The position numbers and the translations under genes were made by a program. Below, in pieces: positions 11,285 through 21,391 of a stretch of 64,000 bases of DNA. The notes under the pieces were generated by a model. The model was not told where the DNA came from. It saw only the letters and a program-made list of their open reading frames with translations, and made no database searches. This DNA comes from Datisca glomerata (lineage: Eukaryota > Streptophyta > Magnoliopsida > Cucurbitales > Datiscaceae): positions 1,966,690-2,030,689 of the forward strand of contig QANY01003900.1 of assembly GCA_003255025.1 (NCBI GenBank). Reading direction: 5' to 3'. Position 1 is the first letter of the stretch, and each line of letters starts with the position of its first letter.

Positions 11285-12500
11285 TTGTATTCAGGAGCCA
11301 CTAACCATTTATGTTCTTATTTGCAGATGCTTGATTCGTCAAGGGAACTGGCTAATGGCGAGGTCATTATGAGAGTTGACAGTGGTGCGCTCGTGTCAGC
11401 GAAAGCATTAGAAACAGTCCGCCTTAATTTTAAAAATAATTTTTTAGTTTTGAACGATGTTTATTATACTCCAAGATTTTTTAGAAATTTGATTTCTCTT
11501 TTGTTACTGCAAAACATTTTTTACAGTTTCTTTAATTAATAATGAGTTAATTAGTATTAAGAATGGATTCAATATTTGTCATGCAAAAGTATCAAACGGA
11601 CTGTATATGCTCAAATCGACTGAACGCGCATTAAATAAATATGAATTATTTAAAGTAATAAAATTTAAAAGTAACAAACGATAAAGAGTTTCTCATGATG
11701 ATGATAACACATATCTTTGGCATCTTAGGTTGGGACATATTAATCAGGATAGTTTAAACAGGTTAACAAAGCATGGTGCTTTGAGAGAACTAAAAATTGG
11801 AACTCTTCCTACTTGTGAATCCTGTCTAGAGGGTAAAATGACCATGAGATCTTTCACTGGAAATAGCCAAAGAGCCAAGGAATCACTTGAGCTAGTACAT
11901 AGTGATGTATATGGACCGATCAATGTACAAGCTAGAGTTGGGTATTAGTATTTTGTCACTTTTATTAACGATTACTCAAGATATGGTTATACTTACCTAA
12001 TGCGTAGAAAGTCTGAAACTTTTGGAAAGTTTAAAGACTTCAAAGCTGAAGCTGAAAAGCAATTAGGTGAATCATTGAAAGCCCTTCGACCAGATCGAGG
12101 TGGTGAATACTTGAATTAAGAATTCAAGGATTACTTATTGGAGTATGGAATCCTATCCCAACTCATAGCATCTGGAACGCCAGAGAAAAATGGTGCTTGA
12201 GAAAAGAGAAACCGAACCTTATTAGATATGGTTAAGTCGATGTTAAGCTACTAATCACTACTACTTACATTTTGGGGATATGCATTACACACGACAACAA
12301 ATTTTTTTTGATGTAGTGTCTTTTAAGTTTGTAAGCAAGACACCTTTAAAGTTATGAAATGGATCCAAACCCAGTTTGCGTCATTTTTGTATATGATGGT
12401 GTCCAGCACACATTCTTAGACCCAAGACTGGAAAGTTAGAATCAAGATCTGAAGTATGCATATTCATTGGCTATGCTCCAGAGATTAGAGGTGGGTACTT
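11285..12500 (+). pseudogene. Copia-2 protease and integrase, degenerate
   Basis: The protease region starts near 11287 with YSGATNHLCS; the catalytic Asp of DSGA is now Tyr. DVYYTPRFFRNLIS follows at 11456-11500. The pre-integrase zinc region reads LGHINQDSLNRLTKHG and then CESCLEGKM (11730-11850), and HSDVYGPINVQA carries the first catalytic Asp near 11905. Later blocks include RPDRGGEYLN and the family's PQQNG region (now PEKNG) near 12180. At least five stops or frameshifts interrupt it. The product would have matured the polyprotein and inserted cDNA into the genome. Confidence 0.85.
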
Positions 12501-12672
12501 TTATAGTCACAAAGGTCAAAATGTGTTTGTATCGACAAATGTCACCTACCTTGAACACAACTATATGGGAAAATACAAACATCGAAGATAAATAGTTCTC
12601 GAAGAATTAGCGTTTGATGAGATCATACCACCTTCATTATTAATTGTTAAACGACAAACCACAAAAAAATCA

Positions 12673-14071
12673 GTGCAACGTCATAGTGGGAGGGTTGTAA
12701 GACAATCTATTCGCTATGAACTAGAAGCACATGTCCTAGTATCTGACAGTGATAAGGACGGTCCATTATCTTATGAAGAAGCTGTGGATGATCCTGAAAA
12801 GGAAAAATGGCAAGATGCCATGAACCAGGAAATGGAATCAATGTATTCTAATTTCTTCTGGGAACTTATAGATCCACCTAAAGATGTCAAGCCATTGGAT
12901 GTAAATGGATCTTCAAGAAGAAAATAAGTATAGATGGGAAAGTATAGACTTTCAAGGCACGGTTGGTAGCCAATGGCTATGCTCAAACCCTTCTGATCCT
13001 GCCCACTTTTCACGAACCTTTCTGGTTGTATCATATAGATGCTTTCTGTAAGAGAGCCATTCAGAAACGTTGTCTTGACATCCGTTTACCACATTTCATA
13101 GTCCAAACTAGCGGCAATGGTAATGATGTAGAAACTTTGCCAAAGGTAAATGAGTGGTTGGCTGAGAAATTCTACATGAAAGATTTGGGAGGGTGAGCTA
13201 TGTTCTAGGCATCCAAATTCTAAGGGATAGAAAGAACAAGCTCTTGGCCCTTTCTTAGGCATCCTATATTGATAAGGTGCTGGAGAGATTCACTATGAAT
13301 TTTTTTAAGAAAAGTCAACTACTGACCAGACATGGAGTTGTCATCTCCAAGGAACAATGTCCTAAGACATTTCAGGAGGAACAAGATATGAGAAAAGTTC
13401 CTTATGCTTCAGCTGTTGGTAATCTCATGTATGTCATGCTATGTACAAGACCATATATCTATTATGCAATGGGAATTGGCAGTCGTTATCAACCAAATCC
13501 ATGTTTGGAACATTGGATTGAAGTAAAGCACATTCTAAAGTATCTTAGGAGAAAGAGAAACTATATGCTTGTTTATTCAGGTGGAGACCTGAACCCAACT
13601 TGATATACTGATTCTGATTTTTAACCAGGCAGAGATAGTCAAACGTCTGGATCAGTATTCACCTTAGGTGGATGAGCTGTAGTCTGGTGAATTATCAAAC
13701 AATCTAGCATTTCAGATTCCACTATGGAAGATGAATATATAGCAGCTTGTGAAGATGTGAAAGAAACGGTATGGCTCAAAAAGTTATATATTGGTCTGAA
13801 AATAGTTCTAGATATGGACAAGCCACTGATCCTATACTGTGACAATAGTGGGACGATAGCTAATTCAAAAGAACCAAGGAGTCACAAGAGAGGCAAGCAC
13901 ATACAGAGGAAATATCATCTTGTAAGAGAGATAGTGTATCGAGGGGATGTGACTATTATGAAGATAATGTCAGATCAGAACCTGGTTGATTTTTTTACCA
14001 AGACACTTCTTACGAAGTCATTTAAGGGTCATGTGCGTAACATGAGGTTGAAAGAGATGCCACATTTTTTT
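12673..14071 (+). pseudogene. Copia-2 RT and RNase H, degenerate, with inverted segment
   Basis: The RT start reads LSYEEAVDDPEKEKWQDAMN (12770-12830). From about 12990 to 13120 the DNA is in the opposite orientation to the rest: its minus strand encodes SIYMIQPERF and GQDQK, a normally plus-strand RT block. The frame resumes near 13121 with VETLPKVNEWLAEKF, so the segment with the YVDD catalytic motif is lost. LMYVMLCTRP and KHILKYLRRKRNYML follow (13277-13603). The RNase H end has MEDEYIAACE, ILYCDNSG and KRGKHIQRKYHLVREIV (13724-14074). The RT could not function. Confidence 0.87.
12990..13120 (-). other. Micro-inversion inside Copia-2 RT
   Basis: About 131 bp is inverted relative to the element. 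Its reverse complement aligns with the Copia-3 RT stretch at about 30390-30520 (shared blocks include gtggatgtcaagac). The segment lies in the same orientation as minus-strand Copia-1 RT near 6750-6870. It replaces a longer stretch of normal RT sequence, so the inversion came with a deletion. Confidence 0.8.
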
Positions 14072-14072
14072 T

Positions 14073-14088
14073 AAGGCAAGTAGGAGAT
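14073..14088 (+). other. Copia-2 polypurine tract
   Basis: The bases aaggcaagtaggagat directly precede the TGTTCAAGG start of the 3' LTR, the standard place for the plus-strand primer. Confidence 0.75.
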
Positions 14089-16131
14089 TGTTCAAGGTTA
14101 TGCTCTCAAAACATGTGCATTAACATTTTAATGTGAAATTTAAAAGAATTACATATTTCTTATAATTGTTCTTTTAAATTATTGTGGAATAATTTATATA
14201 AATATCTGAACACTCGATATTCATTAATGAGACTATGATCTTATATTAGTATGAGAGGATTGAGATCATAAATAATTAATAAAAATGTATGCAACATATT
14301 AAAGTATGGAATCTTTAATGAATGGTTGCTAGTACGACTCACTATGAATTATGAATGTATGTGATCCAGATTTGGATCATTGATGTGGATAGACAATCTT
14401 AATGAATGTACGTTATATAATAAGATTATATATGACAAGATCGATGTGAATAAATATATTTATTAACATACTATTTATTATAAAGATTTAATACATATCA
14501 ATCTGATGATTATATGTAGATCAGTCTGAATTCTAAGTAGTCATGAACTCCTATACATGTCTATTAGATCTTTTGATTTACTTGTTAAGGCTTGTTTGTA
14601 ATATATCTACTGACTTTTTTTGGAGATTCAATGATATGGATAGTTGGGAACATGATCTTAATATATTTGGAATCCAAACTTTCCTAACGGATCCTATATT
14701 GTTTCCCTTCAGTGCTAATTCTGAAACTGAATGGTTATTGAGATCAAATTTATAATACGATTATAAATTTGTCATTCAGTAGTGAATTAATGGTACTTAA
14801 GGATCAAGATGTAAATAGAAGGGTAAAATAATAGTTTTGACCATTTCTAATTTACGAACCAATAATTGGATGACAGAATTACGTGAAACGATTATATCAA
14901 TGGACTACATGAGAATCCTTAAATACATTCTATAATCTCTAAGAGTGCAATTTCATATTTATAGTGGAGTAATAATGGAATTAAAAAATAAGATTATTTA
15001 AATTAAAAAGTTTAATTAATAATCTAATTTATTAGAGTTTAAGATTATAGGTTCATGATCCTCAAAACAGCTCTATATTAAGTTGTCTTGGATGTGAATA
15101 TTTCAAGATATGAGAAAATGACTGACATGCAAAAGAAATTTTTATTTTTGGGCAAGTACGTAATTATGAGATAATTTTGTGCGATTAATTAATTANTGTT
15201 GAAGGAATAACCAGATATGTTAATTTTGAATTAAATGATATCTAAATATTTATCTTATTAAAATAAATATTTAATGCACAGTAATTATCGCGTGTCAATC
15301 ACTCATTGAGAATAAGAGATTTACATGAACTACTATAGTGCCACGTGGCACTGTAGTAGTGGGGGGGCAATACTGTAGTGCCACACGGCACTAGAGTAGT
15401 GCTGTGGCACACACTGCCATGAGGCATTGTTTAGCGCATGGCAACGGCAGTGCCGGGTGGCACTTCAGTTGTGCACAAATTGCAGTGGGTCGCACTGCAA
15501 TGATAATTTTAAAATTAAATATCATTTTCAGTTTATCTCTGAAAATCTGATATATCATTATCTAAAAATTATATAGATATTATCATATTGGCTTCAGTGT
15601 TGATAAAGAGTGAAAAATACAATTACTATCAAGGTGAATTTTCTCTGTGATTAAAAATTTAATTAGAAAGCTCTGAAAGAAGTATCATCATATTCTCCGA
15701 GAAGATTGTCTCACAAAATTTAATCATTTTCAGTAAATCTCTAGATCGCATGTGTTAAGTATATCTAAAGACAGAAAAAATGTGTTTTATTATTCTACAT
15801 GACCACATATGCCGTAGTACTTTTGAGGATAGGCTAAGAAGATCTTGGTGTGAATCTCAAAAATCATTGTTCGTGGGAATGCAAGATTGTTGGTTTGTGA
15901 GGCTTGATATAGACTACAAGAAATATATGATTTTTATCCATTTATGTCTTAGATTTAGTGTATAAATATATAATAGATCCTAATTGATAAGAGTTTTCAA
16001 TAAAAGTTTCTATTTTGAAAAATGTTGCGTCGCACTTGTTTTTGTTTTATCAAAAAAAATGTACGATTCATTTTTAATAAATTTTTAAAAGCTTCCACGC
16101 CTCTGTCACACATGTGTCGCGTTTTATAACA
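14089..16131 (+). repeat. Copia-2 3' LTR
   Basis: It starts TGTTCAAGG and ends GTTTTATAACA, followed by the TSD copy tctgg. At 2043 bp it is close to the Copia-1 LTR length. A near-perfect palindrome with a CACGTG core lies at 15330-15359. Position 15196 is an N, next to a place where about 200 bp present in the Copia-1 5' LTR is absent. Short open frames in it (14543-14755, 15780-15965) are not genes. Confidence 0.88.
15330..15359. promoter_or_regulatory. G-box-centred palindrome in Copia-2 3' LTR
   Basis: Two 15-base arms meet at CAC|GTG and match at 14 of 15 positions, the pair just outside also matching. CACGTG is the plant G-box core bound by bZIP and bHLH factors. A related 22-bp palindrome with intact CACGTG lies at 19983-20004 in the Copia-1 5' LTR. 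A regulatory role is inferred from position and motif only. Confidence 0.5.
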
Positions 16132-16136
16132 TCTGG

Positions 16137-17809
16137 AGCATAGTCAATAAATATGCGTACTTCAGACATTGAGTCTAATTTTTCAGTCTTAGGTCTAAGA
16201 ACGTGAGTTGGACACCCCCATAGGAAATAACGCAAACTGGGTTCGGTGCCATTTCATAACTCTAAAGGTGTCTTGGTTATAGACTTTAGAAGGCACTATA
16301 TTCAAAATGTATGTTGCCGTGTGTAATGCATACCCTCAAAATGCAAGTAGTAGTGAAAAGTAGCTTAACATCGACCTAACCATATCGAATAAGGTTCAGT
16401 TTCTCCTTTCTAAAACATCATTTTGTTGTGGCATTCCAAGTGTTGTGAGTTGTAATAGGATTCCATACTCCAACAACTAATCATTGAATTCTAAATTAAA
16501 GTATTCTCCACCTCATTCTGATCGAAAGGTTTTCAATGATTGGCCTAATTGCTTTCCAGCTTCAGTTTTGAAGTCCTTAAGCTTTCCAAAAGTTTCAGAC
16601 TTTCTATGCATTAGGTAAGTATAACCATATCTTGAGTAATCGTCAATAAAAGTGACAAAATACTCATACCAACATCTAGCTTGTACATTGATTGGTCCAC
16701 AGACATCACTATGCACTTACTCAAGTGATTTTTTGGCTCTTTGGCCCTTTCCAGTGAAAAGTCTCTTGATCTTTACCCTCTAGACATGATTCACAAACTA
16801 GAAGAGTTATAACATTTAGTTCTCTTAAAGCACCATTTTTTTAAGATGTTTAACCTATCTAGATTAATATGTCACATCCTAAAATGTCAAAGATATGTGT
16901 TATCATCATCATGAGAAACTCTTTGTCGTTTGTTTTTTTTTAGGTTTTGCTATTTTAAATAATTCAGAATTATTTAATACATATTCATTCAGTTTAAACA
17001 TATACAGTCTGTTTGATACTTTTGCATGACAAATATTGAATCCATACTTCGAAATAATAAACTCATTATTAATTAAATAAACTTCAAAAAATTGTTCATG
17101 TAGTAACAAAAGAGAAATCAAAATTCTCAAAAATTCAGGAATATAATAAACATTGTTCGAAACTAAATAATTATTTCCAAAATTAAGGCGGAGTGTCCCC
17201 ATGCTTTTGCTGACACGAGCGCACCACTCTCAACTTTCATAATGACCTCGCCATCAGCCAGCTTCGTTGACGAATCACACATCTGCAAAAAAGAACATAC
17301 TTGGTTAGTGGCTCTTGAATTCAGTATCTAGGATGACAAATCATATTCCACTAAACCAGATTCAAGTACAAGTAAATCATATTTACGTTTTTTTAGCTCG
17401 GAGAGATACTTGTTACAGTTTCTCTTCCATTGACCTTCAACCTCACAATGGAAATATTTTCCTGTGAGTTCGTTGTAAATATTGTTCTTCTTTCCCTCGG
17501 CTGAGCTTTTGGCCTTTTTTTTATTATTCTTGTTTTTGTCCTTACCATTCTTCTTCTTCCATATGTTACTACTAACGAGAGAAAGAGAAGGGTTTTGTTC
17601 GATAACATTTACCTCACCTCCAATGGTAGCCCCTGTGTCAATAATCCAAGTATTGACTGCAGGCCTTTTAGGATTTTCTTCAACAAGATAAATTCATTAT
17701 GCTCATAAACTAGCAACACGTTCGAGTTTGATTTCCATCTTATGAAATTATCACCATTCAGTTTCTCAAGTGCAAGTAAAGCAGTAATAGGGTTGCCCAT
17801 GGTAGACAT
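16137..17809 (-). pseudogene. Copia-1 gag, protease and integrase part, degenerate
   Basis: On the minus strand the gag ATG at 17809 opens MSTMGNPITALLALEKLNGD. Most of the capsid region is then missing: after EHNEFIL only short patches precede the basic tail (17393-17608). The zinc knuckle is damaged (KYFHCEVEGQWKRNC: Cys to Tyr and His to Gln). Protease and linker remnants include TLRLNFGNNYLVSNNVYYIPEF (16909-17202). Integrase remains read HSDVCGPINVQA and YFVTFIDDYSRYGYTYLMH (16513-16716), then LRPKTEKLDSMSEV and YAP at the Copia-2 junction. The rest of this pol is at 5610-7479. Confidence 0.87.
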
Positions 17810-19160
17810 AATAACAAATAAAAAATAAAACATACATAATTCAATATAACTGAAATAAATATCCAGAATTCGAAAAGTAAACGTGATGCATGAATGCAAC
17901 ATAATGACACACATAAATTTAATATTTACTAATCACGATAAAAAAATCCAACAATTAATATGCCGCCTTAGGGTCGGTCAGATTAATCTTAGACTGTCTA
18001 TGAGACAGTCTCATCCTTATTAATTAAAACTTAAAATATCTCATATTTTCTCCTTAAACAAGAAGGTATCGCTTATTCGGTCAAGTGTAACCCATTATTT
18101 TAGATTCCATGACTTGATTTAGAATATGCCACCTTAGGGTCCATCAAAACTAAGTTACATCACTTAGTCCAAACTTCTTAAGAAATCCAACCTTGTTATT
18201 GATACAGTTTGAAACCTTCCTTATGAGGATGAAAACAAAGCCATCTTGATGCCCTTATTGTACCTCACGGTGTTGTATTAATAATAGAGACCATGGGTTA
18301 CCTTAACATGTCAACCTACTCACACTCACTATTTTAAGATAACGTATTTCTATTTCAACTAATAAATTAATTTTAAATTAATTACTAGTTAAAATAATAA
18401 CCCTATGAATGTTAAATTAACTGTTAATCTAAGTTCAATTAATTTTCTAAAAAGCCTAAGTCATAATTAGGTGAACTTATATTTACTAATTAATTACATT
18501 CATCAAACTTTAATAAACTATTTTACTAAAGTTGGTTATCCTAAAATTTATTGTAGCTTTTAGAGTGATGTGATTACCAAGTTTTAACTAATTAAAACAT
18601 AGCAGTTTACATGCAATTGATTCTCAAAACAATTCATATAAAAATATTAGGAATATCCTAATAAATTATGTTTCAACATATGAGATGCATGATTAAAAAA
18701 ACTGTGTGGGGTTTCCTATATGGCATGTGACAGACTAATGCATGGTCATGTTATCCATCATATCAATAAACATTTATTTATCAATTAAATAAAATAATAA
18801 TGGAAAGAGTGACTATTGAGTATTTCTAAATTACAAGCATTGAAATAATGAAATAGAATTACAAAGAGGACTTCAGGGTTACATATTTTCATAATATATC
18901 CTTCTCCATCTTATGTTCATTTTCATAATCTTCAAGCTTCAAACCAACCCATTTTAATTAAGAAAAACTATTTTTCTTAATTAAAAAATTATCTCTATAA
19001 TTATATTTTAAATTATTGAATTTGACTTAGTCGATAAATAATTTATTGACTTGGTCAAACTTGGGTCAAACACAATCAATTAATTAATCTTTAATTTTCA
19101 TAAAATTAAAATTTAATAAATAATTTATAATACAATTATAAATTGATCATTCACTAGTAA
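17810..19160 (-). other. Copia-1 untranslated leader, truncated
   Basis: This non-coding stretch lies between gag and the 5' LTR. It aligns with the gag-proximal part of the Copia-2 and Copia-3 leaders and holds two copies of a cttagggtc motif (near 17966 and 18136; reverse complement gaccctaag). The LTR-proximal part of the leader, with the GC-rich island and the PBS, is absent. The CAG acceptor-like motif before gag is also mutated here. Confidence 0.6.
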
Positions 19161-21391
19161 AAGTTTTTTCAAGTAAAAATATTAAAAAATACTTTTCAAT
19201 CAGAATCTATTATATATATTTATATATTAAATTTGGGACATACATGGATATGAATCATATACCTCTCTTATAGTCTATATTGAGCTTTCTCGCAAACAAA
19301 CGATCATGCGTTCCCACGAACAACAAACTTCGAAATCCACACCAAGATTTTCTAAGTCAATCCTCAAACGGACTAGGACGTGTGTGGACACGTAGAATAA
19401 TCAAAGACACATTTTTTTATCTCTAAATGTACTCAACACATGAGATCTCGAGATTTACTGAGAAGGATTATTTTTTGTGAGACAATCTTCTGAGAGAATT
19501 CGATGATTATTTTAACAGAGCTTTTGATTAACTTTTTAATCACAGAGAAAATTCACCCTGATAGTAATTGTGTTCTTCAGTCTCTATCAACACTAAAGCC
19601 AATAGAATAATATATATCTTTTCTAGATAATTGCATATCATATTTTTAGAGATTTATTGAGATGGATTAATTTTTGTGAGACAATCTTCTAAGAGAATAC
19701 GATGATTATTCTTACTGAGTTGTTTGATTAACTTTTTAATCTCAGAGAAAATTCACCCTGATAGCAATTGTGTTATTCACTCTCTATCAACACTAAAACC
19801 AATAGAATAATATCTATATATATTTTCTAGATAATGGTATATCAGATTAGAGATAAACTAGAAATAATATTTAAATTTAAATTTATCATTGTAGTGGGAC
19901 CCACTATAATTTGTGTACAAACTGCAGTGTCACACGGTACTACTGTAGTGTCGTGTGGCACTATAGTATTGCACGTCCAATATGTAGTGCCACGTGACAC
20001 TACAGTAGTTCATGTCAATTTTTTATTTTCAATTAGTGATTGACTCGTGACAATTACTGTGAATTAAATATTTATTTAATCAAATAAATATTTAGATATC
20101 AGTTAATTCAAAATTAACATATATGATTATCGCTATCAACTAAGTTATCTGTTAGTTCAAAAATAAAAGATTTAGTTGATTCAAATTATTATCTAATAAT
20201 AATTTATAATTATCTAATTTTACAAATTAGATATTCTGTATCACTAATCGATAATTAAAAAATTAATCGATATATATATAATTTCCAAAATTTATATATA
20301 AATAATTTGATTAATTAATTCTTAATTAATTAATCACACATAATTATCTCATAATTACATACTTGCCCTAGAATAAAATTTTTTTACAAGTCAGTCATTT
20401 TCTCACGTCCTGAAATATTCATACCCTAGGCTGCGTAGTACAGATGTAACATGGGGACCGTAGACCTATAATCTTAAGCTCCAATTAGATTATTAATTAA
20501 ACTCTTTAATTAAATACTTATTTATTAATTCTATTATGACTCCACTATAAATATGGAATTGTACTCTTAGAGATTACATAATGTATTACATAGTATTCTT
20601 GTGTAGTTCATTGATATAATCATTTCACGTAGTTTTGTCCTCCAATTATTGATTCGTAAATTAGAGCTGGTCAAAATTACCGTTTACCCTTCTAATTACC
20701 TCTTGATCCGTAAGTACCATTAATTCACTAGTGAATGGTTAATTTATAATCGTATTATAAATTTGAGTTCAATAACCATTCAGTTCCAGAATTAACACTT
20801 AAGGGGACCAATATACAATCCATTAGGAAAGCTTGATTCCAAATCTTATAAGATCATGCTCCTAGCCATCCATATCACTGAATCTTCAAAACGAAAGTTA
20901 CTAGGTTTTTTTACAAGCAAACCTTACTGGGTATAGGAGTTCATGACTACTCAGGATTCAGACTGGTCTACATATGATCATCAGACTGATGTGTATTAAA
21001 TCATTATGATAAACGGTATGTTTATAAAGATATTAGTTCACATTGGCCTGGTCATATATAATCTTATTATATAAAGTACTTTCACTAAGATGTCTATCTA
21101 TATCAATGATCCTAGATCACGTGCATTTATAATACTTAGTGAACCGTACTAGCAATCATTCATTAAAAATTTCATACTTTAATATGTTGTTGACATTTTT
21201 ATTCATTATCTATGATCTTAATCCTCTCGTACTAATACAAGATTAAGTCTCATTAATGAATATGGAATTTTCAAATATTTATATAAATTATTCAACAATA
21301 ATTTAAAAGAACAATCATAAGAAAAATTTAATTCCATTAAATTTCATATTAAAATGTCAATACACATGCTTTCAGGGTATAACCTCCAACA
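19161..21391 (-). repeat. Copia-1 5' LTR, lacking its inner end
   Basis: On the minus strand it starts TGTTGGAGGTTATACCC at 21391. It matches the Copia-1 3' LTR over most of its length. The terminal ~100 bases that should precede the PBS are missing, and a patch resembling internal LTR sequence sits near 19121-19160 instead, so the left limit is approximate. An internal duplication is visible: the block with gagacaatcttctragagaat occurs near 19480 and again near 19680. Confidence 0.82.
19983..20004. promoter_or_regulatory. G-box-centred palindrome in Copia-1 5' LTR
   Basis: This 22-bp inverted repeat has an intact CACGTG core and one mismatch between its 11-base arms. It lies at the position equivalent to the palindrome in the Copia-2 3' LTR. 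Confidence 0.5.

Larger units (their letters stand above)
7485..16131 (+). mobile_element. Copia-2, Ty1/copia element nested in Copia-1
   Basis: This plus-strand copia element has a 5' LTR (7485-8783), PBS, leader, gag-pol remnants, polypurine tract and 3' LTR (14089-16131). A 5-bp TSD is visible: tctga at 7480-7484 and tctgg at 16132-16136. It belongs to the same family as Copia-1 but in the opposite orientation, and it interrupts Copia-1 pol between YAP and GGYFYSH. Its LTRs differ from one another by substitutions and different deletions, so the insertion is old. Its coding region has a deletion with an inverted segment in RT and has lost its gag zinc knuckle. Confidence 0.88.
3486..21391 (-). 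mobile_element. Copia-1, Ty1/copia element inserted in Gypsy-1 and split by Copia-2
   Basis: This minus-strand copia element occupies 3486-7484 and 16132-21391. Both outer ends carry TG...CA-type LTR termini (tgttag at 3486, ccaaca ending 21391). It is flanked by a candidate 5-bp TSD, gctag (3481-3485) and actag (21392-21396), with one mismatch. The Gypsy-1 RT frame stops at its left edge and resumes at its right edge. Copia-2 interrupts it between the YAP and GGYFYSH codons downstream of the integrase core. Pol, gag and both LTRs are present but decayed, and the 5' LTR-leader junction with the PBS is deleted. Confidence 0.85.
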
